DNA of 64,000 nucleotides from an uncultured Cytophagales bacterium. Lineage in GTDB: Bacteria > Bacteroidota > Bacteroidia > Cytophagales > Thermonemataceae. A program made the position numbers and the translations under genes. The stretch spans positions 84,882-148,881 of the forward strand of contig CALLAC010000010.1 in NCBI GenBank assembly GCA_938002655.1, written 5' to 3'. Numbering within the stretch: position 1 is the first letter of the stretch; each line of letters starts with the position of its first letter. A model generated the notes under the pieces. It was not told where the DNA came from. It saw only the letters and a program-made list of their open reading frames with translations, and searched no databases. Shown here in pieces: positions 49,636 to 59,616 of this stretch.

Positions 49636-50193
49636 TCAAAAAGTATCTTCTTCAAGCAAATTTCGTAAAAAATCTAAGGCGTTTTTGGCTCGAGTTTTTA
49701 CGGTACCTAGGGGTATTCCTAATTTTTCGGCAATTTCCGATTGAGAATATCCTTCAAAGTACATCATTTCAATAATAACTCGATGTTCGGATTTTAGTTT
49801 TTCTGTTAGTTCTCTTATCCCAATAAATTCCGACTGTTTTATTGTATCGTTATCTGCTTTTTTTGCGATATTTTTCAGATTTTCAGCCTTGTATTTGGCT
49901 TCTTTAGCACGCAATTTATCAATGGCAGTATTTCGTAAAATATTTAGCAACCACGTAAAAAGTCTACCTTTGGTACTATCATAATTTTGAACATTTTGCC
50001 ATATTTTCACAAAAGCCTCTTGTAGAGCATCTTGAGCCAACTCTTCATTTTTCAGGATTTGCAGAGCAACTCCATACATACACGAAGCATAGTGGTCGTA
50101 CAGATATTTCAAGGCTTTTTCATTTTTAGCCTTGAGCTGAATTACCAACTCGCTTTCTATCCAAAATGTTTTTTCTTTTTTCAAATCTTGCAA
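49636..50193 (-). CDS. RNA polymerase ECF-type sigma-70 factor
   Basis: LYDHYASCMYGVALQILKNEELAQDALQEAFVKIWQNVQNYD...YFEGYSQSEIAEKLGIPLGTVKTRAKNAL. Confidence 0.92.
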   Translation of the reverse strand: MQDLKKEKTFWIESELVIQLKAKNEKALKYLYDHYASCMYGVALQILKNEELAQDALQEAFVKIWQNVQNYDSTKGRLFTWLLNILRNTAIDKLRAKEAKYKAENLKNIAKKADNDTIKQSEFIGIRELTEKLKSEHRVIIEMMYFEGYSQSEIAEKLGIPLGTVKTRAKNALDFLRNLLEEDTF

Positions 50194-50247
50194 AAATTAA
50201 TTATTCGCATGTAAATTAAGCAAACATTTTGGTAGCAAGCAAATTTT

Positions 50248-50967
50248 TCAGGCGGCTTTCTGCGAAAGATGCCTCATAAATACTCTTTTTGCCACAGGCA
50301 AAAGTGTTTCCTGCAACGGATATGGCACTTTTGCTACAATCAGATACGTAGCTGGATTAGGAAATTTGGAATACTTACGAAGCAAAGTGATTTTTAGATT
50401 TTCAAATGTTTCAAAAAGGCTTTTTTGGATTGTTTCTAAATAATGCAAATGAATAGCTCGGTACGGATTTTCTAAATTTTCAAAGATAGAAGCCTGATAC
50501 TCATAGACCTGAATATTTTTTAAGATTTCTTCATAGAGCATCAAATAACCTTCTTCTTGATAGAGCGGGGCAATTCCTACAACAGATAATTCTAGATGGC
50601 TCTCTACATAATCATAAAGATTTTTGCCTTCTTTGAGTAATTGGTGAAAATTGGGAATAGCAAATTCTACGATTTCTTCTAACGTTTGCATAATTTCGTC
50701 ATCATCTACCAAAATTTCGTATTGCAAACGCAATTTTTCAAAATCTGCTTGTGTAATTTGTTTGGGAAAATTCTGACGCAAAAGATGCTTTCCCTCTTTG
50801 AAAGAAAGCAAGTTTTGATAATGAAAAACTAAATCGGAAAGATAAGGATAAAGCCGCATAGCTTCAAATTCGTTTTGAACATTTTTCAGATACGCCAGCA
50901 GTACATATTTTTTGTACTCAAAATCTATAAGTCCTTCGGTAAGCCAGTTGTGAGCTAAACTTTTCAT
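50248..50967 (-). CDS. Conserved hypothetical protein
   Basis: 240-codon ORF with normal codon usage and no recognised domain. Confidence 0.6.
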   Translation of the reverse strand: MKSLAHNWLTEGLIDFEYKKYVLLAYLKNVQNEFEAMRLYPYLSDLVFHYQNLLSFKEGKHLLRQNFPKQITQADFEKLRLQYEILVDDDEIMQTLEEIVEFAIPNFHQLLKEGKNLYDYVESHLELSVVGIAPLYQEEGYLMLYEEILKNIQVYEYQASIFENLENPYRAIHLHYLETIQKSLFETFENLKITLLRKYSKFPNPATYLIVAKVPYPLQETLLPVAKRVFMRHLSQKAA

Positions 50968-51180
50968 AAGGTTTAAATGTTTTTTATGAAAACATCAAAA
51001 ATTACTGCATAAAATACTAAAAAAACCTTAAATTTCCAAACAAAAATTCAAAATTTATGCCAAAACACAATTTTTCAAGTTCTTGCTCCTGTTTTTTGCT
51101 AAAAGAAAAGGTTTGTTAAAAAGTTTTGTAAAAATCAATAAAAACATTTTTTTTTGCTAAAAAATCAAAGAAGTGTTTTT

Positions 51181-51741
51181 ATGGCAATAGAATTAAGTAA
51201 AGGAAGTAAACTCAACCTGACTAAAAAAGAGCCTACGCTCAAAAAAATTATGATTGGCTTGGGCTGGGAAGTATTACCCGGCAATACTATGGATTTAGAT
51301 GCATCAGTATTTATGATAGGCGAAAACGGTAAAATTCCCGCTGATGAATATTTTATTTTCTACAACAACTTGCAATCGCCCGATGGCTCGCTGAAACACA
51401 CAGGCGATAACCGAACAGGCATAGGCGATGACGACGATGAAATGATACTGGCCAATTTGCCCGCAGTAAACCCTATCATCAAAGAGCTCATCGTGGTGGT
51501 GAGTATTCACGAAGCCGAAACTCGCAAACATCATTTTGGTTTGCTCAAAAATGCTTATATTCGACTTGTTGATATAGAAAATAGCCGCGAAGTAGTACGC
51601 TTTCGTTTAGACGAAACCAATTCCTCTTTTACTGAAATTGAATTTGGTAGGTTGAAAAGAGAAGAAGATGGCTGGCACTTCATGGCAACCGGCCTAGGAA
51701 CGGCTATCGGCTTACAAGGTTATGTAGATAAGTACGTATAA
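51181..51741 (+). CDS. TerD family protein (copy 1)
   Basis: LTKKEPTLKKIMIGLGWEVLPGNTMDLDASVFMIGENGKIPADEYFIFYNNLQSPDGSLKHTGDNRTGIGDDDDEMI. Confidence 0.93.
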   Translation: MAIELSKGSKLNLTKKEPTLKKIMIGLGWEVLPGNTMDLDASVFMIGENGKIPADEYFIFYNNLQSPDGSLKHTGDNRTGIGDDDDEMILANLPAVNPIIKELIVVVSIHEAETRKHHFGLLKNAYIRLVDIENSREVVRFRLDETNSSFTEIEFGRLKREEDGWHFMATGLGTAIGLQGYVDKYV

Positions 51742-51782
51742 AAATAAAAACACCGTAACTTTTGTTTTAAACTGGTTCATCT

Positions 51783-52343
51783 ATGGCTATTTCATTGAAA
51801 AAAGGTAATTCATTCAATTTGACTAAAAAGGAGCCTGCACTCAGAAAAATTATGATCGGTTTGGGCTGGGAAGTAAAACCAGGAAATGCTTTAGATTTAG
51901 ATGCCTCTGTATTTATGATAAATGAAAGAGGCAAGCTACCTGCTGATGAGTATTTTGTGTTTTACAACAATTTACAATCGCCCGATGGGGCTATCAAGCA
52001 CACTGGTGATAACCGAACCGGAGCTGGCGACGAAGATGATGAAATGATTCTTGCTAATTTAGATTTAGTAAACCCTGCTGTAAATGAGATTTTGATTATT
52101 GTAAGCATACACGATGCCGAAAACCGCAAACACAACTTCGGTATGCTCTCCGATGCCTATATTCGCCTTTATGATGTAGAAACTAAACGCGAAATTTTGC
52201 GTTATGATTTAGATGCCGACTACCCTACTTCTACCGATGTAGAGTTTGGAAGGCTCAAACGCGAAAATGGTGAATGGATTTTTACTGCCACTGGTATAGG
52301 CGGAAACAAAGGTCTGCAAGGCTACGTAGATAAATATGCATAA
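51783..52343 (+). CDS. TerD family protein (copy 2, tandem paralogue)
   Basis: LTKKEPALRKIMIGLGWEVKPGNALDLDASVFMINERGKLPADEYFVFYNNLQSPDGAIKHTGDNRTGAGDEDDEMI. Confidence 0.93.
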   Translation: MAISLKKGNSFNLTKKEPALRKIMIGLGWEVKPGNALDLDASVFMINERGKLPADEYFVFYNNLQSPDGAIKHTGDNRTGAGDEDDEMILANLDLVNPAVNEILIIVSIHDAENRKHNFGMLSDAYIRLYDVETKREILRYDLDADYPTSTDVEFGRLKRENGEWIFTATGIGGNKGLQGYVDKYA

Positions 52344-52377
52344 CGTAGATGCCGCAATTTCTGAACTAATGAATACC

Positions 52378-52398
52378 GACAAGCCTGCTTGGCTTGTC
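52378..52398. terminator. Terminator hairpin between terD copy 2 and the pseudouridine synthase gene
   Basis: gacaagcc-tgctt-ggcttgtc. Confidence 0.65.
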
Positions 52399-52410
52399 AT
52401 ATTCTTATTT

Positions 52411-53277
52411 TTATGTTTTCATCAAAAACTTCAAACGAATAACTTCTTGTTGTGTAAGATATCGCCATTTTCCACGAGGCAAGTCTTTTTTGGTAAGCCC
52501 TGCGTACATAGTACGGTCTAGTTTGGTAACTTCATACCCTAAATGCTCAAACATACGTCTTACGATGCGATTTCTACCGCTATGCAGTTCCATGCCTAGC
52601 ACGTTTGGTTCGAGTAAAACTAGTGCATCAGGTTTAATAAATCCATCTGTAAGTTCAAGTCCTTGCTCCAATTGTCTAAAATCTTCTTCGGTTATGGGTT
52701 TATGCAGAGTTATCTGATACACTTTTTTGATGTTAGAAGAAGGGTGAGAGAGTTTTTTGGCAAGTTCGCCATCGTTGGTAAGCAAAAGCAAACCCGTGGT
52801 ATTTCTATCCAAACGCCCAACAGGATAAATTCTTTCGTTGCAGGCGTCTTTCACAAAATCCATTACGGTACGTCTTTCGTTTTCGTCTTCGGTAGTTGTG
52901 ATGCAGTTCTTGGGTTTATTGAGCAAAACATATACGAATTTTTCTCTTTTCAGTAATTTACCCTGATAAGTTACTTTATCGGTGGGTTTTACCTGATAGC
53001 CCATTTCTGTAACTACCTTTCCATTCACCTTGATAGCCCCTTGCTTAATCAGCTCATCAGCCTCTCTACGCGAGCAAACTCCTGCATTAGCAATAAAGCG
53101 ATTGAGCCGAATAGTAGATTTTTGCTCCTGCACTTCGTTTTTTCTGATATTTTTTTTCTTTTCTGCAAAGCTCTTGAAACGGTACGTAGGCGTCTGAGAT
53201 TTACTTTCTTCTTGTTGTTTTTTTTGTAAAGGTTTTTTGGGCCAATACACCCGAGCATCTTCTTTTTTCTTTTTCAT
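52411..53277 (-). CDS. 23S rRNA pseudouridine synthase (RluB/RsuA family)
   Basis: IRLNRFIANAGVCSRREADELIKQGAIKVNGKVV (S4 domain), YPVGRLDRNTTGLLLLTNDGELAKKLSHPS. Confidence 0.93.
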   Translation of the reverse strand: MKKKKEDARVYWPKKPLQKKQQEESKSQTPTYRFKSFAEKKKNIRKNEVQEQKSTIRLNRFIANAGVCSRREADELIKQGAIKVNGKVVTEMGYQVKPTDKVTYQGKLLKREKFVYVLLNKPKNCITTTEDENERRTVMDFVKDACNERIYPVGRLDRNTTGLLLLTNDGELAKKLSHPSSNIKKVYQITLHKPITEEDFRQLEQGLELTDGFIKPDALVLLEPNVLGMELHSGRNRIVRRMFEHLGYEVTKLDRTMYAGLTKKDLPRGKWRYLTQQEVIRLKFLMKT

Positions 53278-53358
53278 TTCTTACAGGTTGGGTTTTGAGC
53301 CTACAAAGGTAGGCTTTTTTTGCAAAAAAGCAATTGCAGAGTAAAGAACTGAATTTTT

Positions 53359-56300
53359 TTACTCTAACTCTACCACCAAATCGCCTTGTTCTACGATAGC
53401 TCCTGTATTTAGGTAGATTTTTTTGACAACTGCCTCGCGGGGGGCAGTAACAATACTTTCCATTTTCATCGCTTCTAGCACAAAAAGTGGAGTATTGGTT
53501 TTTACTTTTTCACCTTCTTTGACCTTTATTTCCGAAATTTTGCCCTGTAAAGGCGAGCCTATTTGATTTTCTCCCAAAGCCTTCGGGTTGGTTTTGAGCA
53601 AACTAGTCATTTTTCTATCCAGAATGCGTACACGGCGGGTCTGTCCGTTGTGTTCAAAATAAACGGCTACAATACCATTTTCATCGGGTTGCGAACAACT
53701 TACAAGTTTTACTAGTAAAGTTTTTCCTTCATCAATTTTAATCAGAATCTCCTCACCTGGCTTTAAGCCATAGAAAAAAGCAGGGGTAGGCAAATAGTAC
53801 GCAAAACCATATTCCTGAATGTGGTTGTAATACTCTTCAAATACTTTGGGATAAAGCAGATACGAAAGCAAGTCTAAAAAGTTATCATCAAATTTTTGCT
53901 TGAATTGCTCAAATTCTTTGTTGAAATCGATGGGTTTTAAGTGGGCATTGGGGCGTTCGGTAAAAGGTTTTTCACCTTTTAGCACTATTTTTTGCAATTT
54001 TTCAGGAAAGCCACCATAAGGTTGCCCTAACTCACCTCTAAAAAACTCTTTCACCGATTCTGGGAAAGAAAGTGTATCACCTTTTTCCAAAATATCTTCG
54101 GCAGAAAGGTTATTAGCTGTCATAAATAAGGCAAAATCGCCTACGACTTTTGAGCTGGGTGTTACCTTAATAATATTACCAAAAAGTTTGTTGGCTTCTT
54201 GATAGTTTCTGACAACCAAATCAAATCTATCACCTACACCTACCGAATCGGCTTGTGCTTTGAGATTGGTATATTGCCCACCGGGCATTTCGTGCTCGTA
54301 GACTTCTGCCGAGCCTGTCTGCAAGCCTGCCTCAAAAGGATAGTAATATTTACGAACCGCCTCCATGTATTTAGAGACACGATTGAGTTTGTGTAAATCG
54401 TAAGGATTTTCGCGAGGGTGCCCTTGCAACATTGCCACCATAGAGTTGAAATTGGGTTGAGCAGTAGTGCCTGACATAGCGGCGATGGCTACGTCAATTA
54501 CATCAACTCCTGCTTCAATGGCTTTCAGGTAGGTAGCGGCTTGAATAGAGGCTGTATCGTGGGTATGCAAGTGGATAGGAATACGTACGGTTTCTTTGAG
54601 TTTGGAGATTAGCAGTTCGGCGGCATAGGGTTTGAGCAATCCTGCCATATCTTTGATAGCCAAAATATGAGCCCCTGCATCTTCTAGAGTTCTTGCCAAG
54701 TCTAAATAATATTGCAGAGTGTATTTTTTTTCATTTTTAGAAAGTAAATCGCCAGTATAACAAATAGCAGCTTCGGCAATGCTTTCGGTGTATTTATTTA
54801 CAGCGGAAATACTTGTTTTTAGGTTTTCAATCCAATTGAGCGAATCAAAAATACGGAAAATATCAATTCCATTTTCAGCGGCTTTTTCGATGAATTTTTC
54901 AATAAGGTTATCAGGATAAGCCTTATAGCCTACCCCATTGGCACCACGCAAGAGCATTTGCATCAGAATATTAGGAGCGGCTTTGCGAATCAGTTGTAAT
55001 CTTCGCCAAGGGCATTCTTTCAAGAAACGTAAAGCTACATCAAAAGTTGCTCCTCCCCACATTTCCATAGAAAAGGTTTGCGGAAAATGGTAAGCTATCA
55101 TTTCTGCATAGGGTATCATATCAATTGTTCGCATACGCGTAGCCAGCAAAGACTGATGCCCATCGCGAAGTGTAGTATCGGTATAGTAGATTTTCTTTTC
55201 ATTTTTGAGCCATTCACAGAATTTTTCTCTGCCCAATTTCTGCAAATGCTGTTTTGTACCTGCGGGTGGCTCTTGCAAATTATCGTAATCTACAATGGGG
55301 GGTTTTTCAAACTTTATGCTGTCATCTTTCTTTTTTATATCAGAGTTACCATTGACAATCACGTTGGCAAGGAAGCGTAAAGCACGCGTACCTCTATCAT
55401 AACGTTTGGCAATATTAAAAAGCTCGGGGTGTTCTTGAATAAAATTGACTGTGGCTTTTCCACTTTGGAAAACTGGGTGCGAAATCACATTTTCTAAAAA
55501 GCCAATATTTGTTTTTACACCTCTAATTCTAAATTCTCGTAAAGCTCTCTGCAAGCGTTGGGCGGCACCTTTGAGCGTTCTGCCCGATGCCGAAATTTTT
55601 ACAAGCATAGAATCAAAAAATGGCGAAATTTGTACGCCTGGATAAACACTTCCCTCGTCCAAACGGATACCAAAACCTGCGGCATTACGATACTCTACAA
55701 TTGTTCCAAAATCTGGCTTAAAGTTGTTGAGCGGGTCTTCGGTAGTAATACGACACTGAATAGCCACTCCTCGGGCTACTACATCTTCTTGTTTATGAAT
55801 CCAGATGACAGGGTCTGAAAGGCGATGCCCTTTGGCAATGAGAATTTGTGAGCGAACAATATCGATGCGTGTAATTTCTTCAGTAATAGTATGCTCTACT
55901 TGTATGCGAGGATTTACTTCGATAAAGTATACGTTTTCGTGTTTATCTACCAAAAACTCTACTGTACCAACATTATTGTAGTTGACTTTTCGGCAGATAC
56001 GTAGAGCATAATCGTAAAGTTTATTTTTAGTTTTTTGCTCTAAAAATGAAGGGGCTACTTCTACAACTTTCTGAAAACGTCTTTGCACCGAGCAATCGCG
56101 TTCAAACAAATGAACAATATTTCCGTAGTTATCGCCCATTATTTGCACTTCAACGTGCTTGGGGTTTTCAATGTATTTTTCAAGGAATATAGTATCATCA
56201 CCAAAAGAGCGTTCTGCTTCGCCTTTGGCTTCATTGTAAGCTTTTTCCAATTCGCTTTCATTACGCACTACCCGCATACCACGCCCACCGCCCCCTGCCG

Positions 56301-56796
56301 AGGCTTTCAAAATTACAGGAAAACCGATGCGTTTGGCTTCTTTCAGGGCAATTTTGAAGGTTTTGAGTGGCTCTTTGTTGTCTTCAATGATAGGCACTTC
56401 GGCTTGAATTGCTATTTTTTTGGAAGCAATTTTATCGCCCAAAGCCTCCATTACCTCGGGTTCGGGTCCTATGAAAATGATACCTTCTTCGCGACAACGC
56501 CTTGCTAAATTTACGTTTTCCGATAAAAAGCCATAACCTGGGTGAATGGCATCGGCTTTTACTTTTTTAGCAAGAGCCACAATTTCCTCTACATCTAGAT
56601 AAGGACGCAAAGGCTCATCATCTTTGCCTATCTGATAGGCCTCGTCGGCTTTAAAGCGGTGTAAAGAGTAGCGGTCTTCATAGGTATAAATCGCTACGGT
56701 GCGAATTTTTAGCTCCGAAGCGGCACGAAAAATACGGATAGCTATTTCGCCACGATTGGCAACTAAAAGTTTATTGAGCGGTTTTAGATTTTCCAT
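53359..56796 (-). CDS. pyc: Pyruvate carboxylase
   Basis: LLVANRGEIAIRIFRAASELKIRTVAIY, VILKASAGGGGRGMRVV, TDTTLRDGHQSLLATRMRT, C-terminal biotinyl motif VLEAMKMES. 1145 aa. Confidence 0.97.
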   Translation of the reverse strand: MENLKPLNKLLVANRGEIAIRIFRAASELKIRTVAIYTYEDRYSLHRFKADEAYQIGKDDEPLRPYLDVEEIVALAKKVKADAIHPGYGFLSENVNLARRCREEGIIFIGPEPEVMEALGDKIASKKIAIQAEVPIIEDNKEPLKTFKIALKEAKRIGFPVILKASAGGGGRGMRVVRNESELEKAYNEAKGEAERSFGDDTIFLEKYIENPKHVEVQIMGDNYGNIVHLFERDCSVQRRFQKVVEVAPSFLEQKTKNKLYDYALRICRKVNYNNVGTVEFLVDKHENVYFIEVNPRIQVEHTITEEITRIDIVRSQILIAKGHRLSDPVIWIHKQEDVVARGVAIQCRITTEDPLNNFKPDFGTIVEYRNAAGFGIRLDEGSVYPGVQISPFFDSMLVKISASGRTLKGAAQRLQRALREFRIRGVKTNIGFLENVISHPVFQSGKATVNFIQEHPELFNIAKRYDRGTRALRFLANVIVNGNSDIKKKDDSIKFEKPPIVDYDNLQEPPAGTKQHLQKLGREKFCEWLKNEKKIYYTDTTLRDGHQSLLATRMRTIDMIPYAEMIAYHFPQTFSMEMWGGATFDVALRFLKECPWRRLQLIRKAAPNILMQMLLRGANGVGYKAYPDNLIEKFIEKAAENGIDIFRIFDSLNWIENLKTSISAVNKYTESIAEAAICYTGDLLSKNEKKYTLQYYLDLARTLEDAGAHILAIKDMAGLLKPYAAELLISKLKETVRIPIHLHTHDTASIQAATYLKAIEAGVDVIDVAIAAMSGTTAQPNFNSMVAMLQGHPRENPYDLHKLNRVSKYMEAVRKYYYPFEAGLQTGSAEVYEHEMPGGQYTNLKAQADSVGVGDRFDLVVRNYQEANKLFGNIIKVTPSSKVVGDFALFMTANNLSAEDILEKGDTLSFPESVKEFFRGELGQPYGGFPEKLQKIVLKGEKPFTERPNAHLKPIDFNKEFEQFKQKFDDNFLDLLSYLLYPKVFEEYYNHIQEYGFAYYLPTPAFFYGLKPGEEILIKIDEGKTLLVKLVSCSQPDENGIVAVYFEHNGQTRRVRILDRKMTSLLKTNPKALGENQIGSPLQGKISEIKVKEGEKVKTNTPLFVLEAMKMESIVTAPREAVVKKIYLNTGAIVEQGDLVVELE

Positions 56797-56873
56797 GATA
56801 GCAAAAAATTCAATTTAGTGCAAAAGCAAGATTATGCATTTTGAGACAATTATGCAAACATATAAATTCTTTT

Positions 56874-56903
56874 TTTGAGCAAAGTAATTTTTCCGTACCT
56901 TTG
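56874..56903 (+). promoter_or_regulatory. Bacteroidota-type promoter (TTTG - 18 nt - TACCTTTG) upstream of the pseudokinase gene
   Basis: TTTG 56874-56877 and TACCTTTG 56896-56903; ATG at 56919. Confidence 0.5.
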
Positions 56904-56918
56904 CAGAAAATTTTTGTA

Positions 56919-58226
56919 ATGAAAATCGGTCAAAATTTTTATCAGTATCAGATACAATCGTTGATAGCAGAAAGCAATACAGCCCGCAATTGGCTTGCCA
57001 AGCACCAAAGCCTGCCTCGCAATGTGCGTATCAAACAGCTTAAAAATGAATTTTTGCAAAGTGAACAGCAAAAACTCCAACTTCGCCATATAGCCGTTCA
57101 GAATGCCGAACTTGCACACGGACACATTCCCGTACTTTACGACTATTTGGAAAATTCGCAAGGGATATTTTTTGTGTACGATTACGTAAATGGGATTACC
57201 TTGGATAAGTTTTTGCAAAGCAACCCTTCTAGCGAAAAACGAAAAGATATTTTCTTGCAAATTCTTTCGGCTGTTGCTTATAGCCACCGAAAAGGGGTTT
57301 GTCATTTACACATCAGCCCTTCGAATATTCTCATTACTCCCGAAAACAAAGTGTTTCTGAACGATTTTGGTTTTATGCAACTCTCGCCCCGTCCCTCTTC
57401 TTTTTTAGCCCCCGAGCAATTGCAAGGTGGTTATACAGATACACGTACCGATATTTTCATGCTTGGTAAACTTTTAGCATATCTTTTCCCTACTGCTTCG
57501 CCAGAACTACAAAAAGTTATCCAAAAGGCTTGTGCCAGCGAAGCCTATCAACGCTATCAGACTTGCGAAGAACTACAAAACGACTTGCAACACGCTATTT
57601 TTGAAATAACACATCAACAACTGCCGAAAAAAAATGCTTGGGTTTCTGCTTCGGTAGGTATTAGCATTATAATTCTTTTCTTCGGTGGGGCTTGGTGGGG
57701 CTTACGAATTATCGCAAAAAATCAGCAAAAAAAGTCACAAGTCACAACCTTTCAGAGCGAAAACCCCCTAGTTATTCAGCAACCCAACGACACCACCGAC
57801 TACACCAAACTCGCAGAAGCCAAACAACAAGAAGAGAAAGAACGACAAAGAAAAGAAAGCCAAGAAGAACGCAGAAAAGATAGCTTGAAGAAAAAACAAG
57901 AAGAGCGTAAAAAAATAGAAAAAGAACGCAAAGAAAAAGTTCTCAAAAATATAATTGTAGATGGTCAGTTTGTAAGCAATCTACTCGGTGAGTACAAAAT
58001 CAATGTAGAAGTTTTCAATAATAACAAAGATTTAGAGCCGCAAAGAGTGGTAATTCTGATTTCTTACTTTGATACACAAGGCGAAGTAATTGCCAAAGAG
58101 GAAAAAGTTTTAGAAAAACTTCCTGCCCAACAGGCTATTTCTTTTGAAGTAGTTAAGAAAATCAATGCCGCACGCTTTTCGTGCAAAGTCAAAGATGCTG
58201 AGCTACCCCCTTTGCCCGAAGAGTAA
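56919..58226 (+). CDS. Protein kinase-like (predicted pseudokinase) membrane protein
   Basis: Kinase fold cues RIKQLKNE, HLHISPSNIL (in place of HRDLKPxN), LNDFGFMQL, FLAPEQLQGGYTDTRTDIFMLG; then a TM segment (VSASVGISIIILFFGGAWWGLRII) and charged coil. Confidence 0.8.
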   Translation: MKIGQNFYQYQIQSLIAESNTARNWLAKHQSLPRNVRIKQLKNEFLQSEQQKLQLRHIAVQNAELAHGHIPVLYDYLENSQGIFFVYDYVNGITLDKFLQSNPSSEKRKDIFLQILSAVAYSHRKGVCHLHISPSNILITPENKVFLNDFGFMQLSPRPSSFLAPEQLQGGYTDTRTDIFMLGKLLAYLFPTASPELQKVIQKACASEAYQRYQTCEELQNDLQHAIFEITHQQLPKKNAWVSASVGISIIILFFGGAWWGLRIIAKNQQKKSQVTTFQSENPLVIQQPNDTTDYTKLAEAKQQEEKERQRKESQEERRKDSLKKKQEERKKIEKERKEKVLKNIIVDGQFVSNLLGEYKINVEVFNNNKDLEPQRVVILISYFDTQGEVIAKEEKVLEKLPAQQAISFEVVKKINAARFSCKVKDAELPPLPEE

Positions 58227-58385
58227 ATTTTATGAAGAAACAGGAAATGAAACATCAATCACGATTTTTTATTTCAAACTTTTCTCTTCACGAATCTCTT
58301 GACTTTTGCTAACTACTGCAAGCTCAAAAATTTCTTGTAAAATATGAATAACAGTGATTTATACAATTTTCAGAAATGATTTAAC

Positions 58386-59168
58386 CTACTTTTCAGCGAT
58401 AAAAAACAAATCCAAAGCTTTTTCGGTGTTTTTGGTCAGAAAGTAGTCAGTATAATCAATTTCTATTGCCATAGCATTAGGATTTTTCAGCAGATAGTTG
58501 CGATTGATACGATTGAGCAACGTGTAAGGTATTTGCAAAACATATCGAGGTAAGCGATATTCTAAATTTAAAATATCCCATTTTTTCCATTTGGCTACTG
58601 CTTTTCGGTTTTCCTCATGATAGCGTTCTACTTTTTCATTCCCCCATACTCCTTGTTTTTCTATTTTTTGAAAAGAAATTTTTAGCAATTTTTCTAAATC
58701 TTCTGCCGTATATTCTCGAATATGCCAAGGATTGCGGGTCAGGGATTGTTTGATGTTCGGAGTAGAAAGAATGAACTTGCCTGTGGGTCTTAAAACTCTA
58801 TAAATTTCTTCAATCAGCAGTTTGTCGTTAGGAATATGCTCAATCACCTGAAAGCAAAGTACATAATCAAAACTATCGTCTTCTAAACTTTCCAGAGGGG
58901 GTATATGATGCGTAATAAATCTATGTTGAGGATATTTTTTTTGCAGTTGCTCAATGAGCTGTTCATTTTTATCCAAAGCCGTATAACTATCGCATTTAGG
59001 AAAAATAACTTCTAAACCTCTGCCCAAGCCACAACCAATTTCTAAAACATTGCCACTTATCATTTGAGAAGCCGCCCAATAAGCAAAAAAAAGCCTTTGA
59101 TGAATGGGATTATCAGAAATAATTGTGTTTGAGGTGATTTCAGTGGTAGAAAACATATTTACATCCAA
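58386..59168 (-). CDS. Class I SAM-dependent methyltransferase
   Basis: NVLEIGCGLGRGLEVIFPKCDSYTALDKNEQL, DSFDYVLCFQVIEHIPNDKLLIEEIYRVLRPTGKFILSTPN. Confidence 0.9.
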   Translation of the reverse strand: MDVNMFSTTEITSNTIISDNPIHQRLFFAYWAASQMISGNVLEIGCGLGRGLEVIFPKCDSYTALDKNEQLIEQLQKKYPQHRFITHHIPPLESLEDDSFDYVLCFQVIEHIPNDKLLIEEIYRVLRPTGKFILSTPNIKQSLTRNPWHIREYTAEDLEKLLKISFQKIEKQGVWGNEKVERYHEENRKAVAKWKKWDILNLEYRLPRYVLQIPYTLLNRINRNYLLKNPNAMAIEIDYTDYFLTKNTEKALDLFFIAEK

Positions 59169-59195
59169 AGTTGCTTGTTTTGAAAAATTGCTTTG

Positions 59196-59600
59196 TTACT
59201 TTTTTTTCAATGTTTTTTCACGTTCCAAATAAAACTCATTTCTTTCTTGCTGAATTCTTTGCAATTCTTGATGATACCAAGACACATCTTGCATAATTAC
59301 AAAATAAAAATACTCGCCATATTGTTCAAAAGAACGAATAATACATCGAAATTGCATGAGCTTGTCATATAGTTTGGTTTCAATGAAATTGATGCTTACT
59401 TCTTGAATATCTCTGGAGAGCAAATGTTCTAAAAAAGGGAAGAGTGTGTAAGCAGATTGACCATAGCTATCTTTTAGTTCCAGAAAAGAGTTATTGCTGT
59501 GCAAAATTTGGGCATTGATATCTAAAAGCATTGCTAAATGGGTATCTCTTGCAAAGAGGCGATAAGCCTGCTCAAAAATATCTTGATAGTTGATTTTCAT
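59196..59600 (-). CDS. Small PAS-like domain protein
   Basis: HLAMLLDINAQILHSNNSFLELKDSYGQSAYTLFPFLEHLLSRD...RCIIRSFEQYGEYFYFVIMQDVSWY resembles a PAS fold; C-terminal coiled coil. An alternative start exists at 59633. Confidence 0.55.
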   Translation of the reverse strand: MKINYQDIFEQAYRLFARDTHLAMLLDINAQILHSNNSFLELKDSYGQSAYTLFPFLEHLLSRDIQEVSINFIETKLYDKLMQFRCIIRSFEQYGEYFYFVIMQDVSWYHQELQRIQQERNEFYLEREKTLKKK

Positions 59601-59616
59601 TCTATCAAAATTTTGT

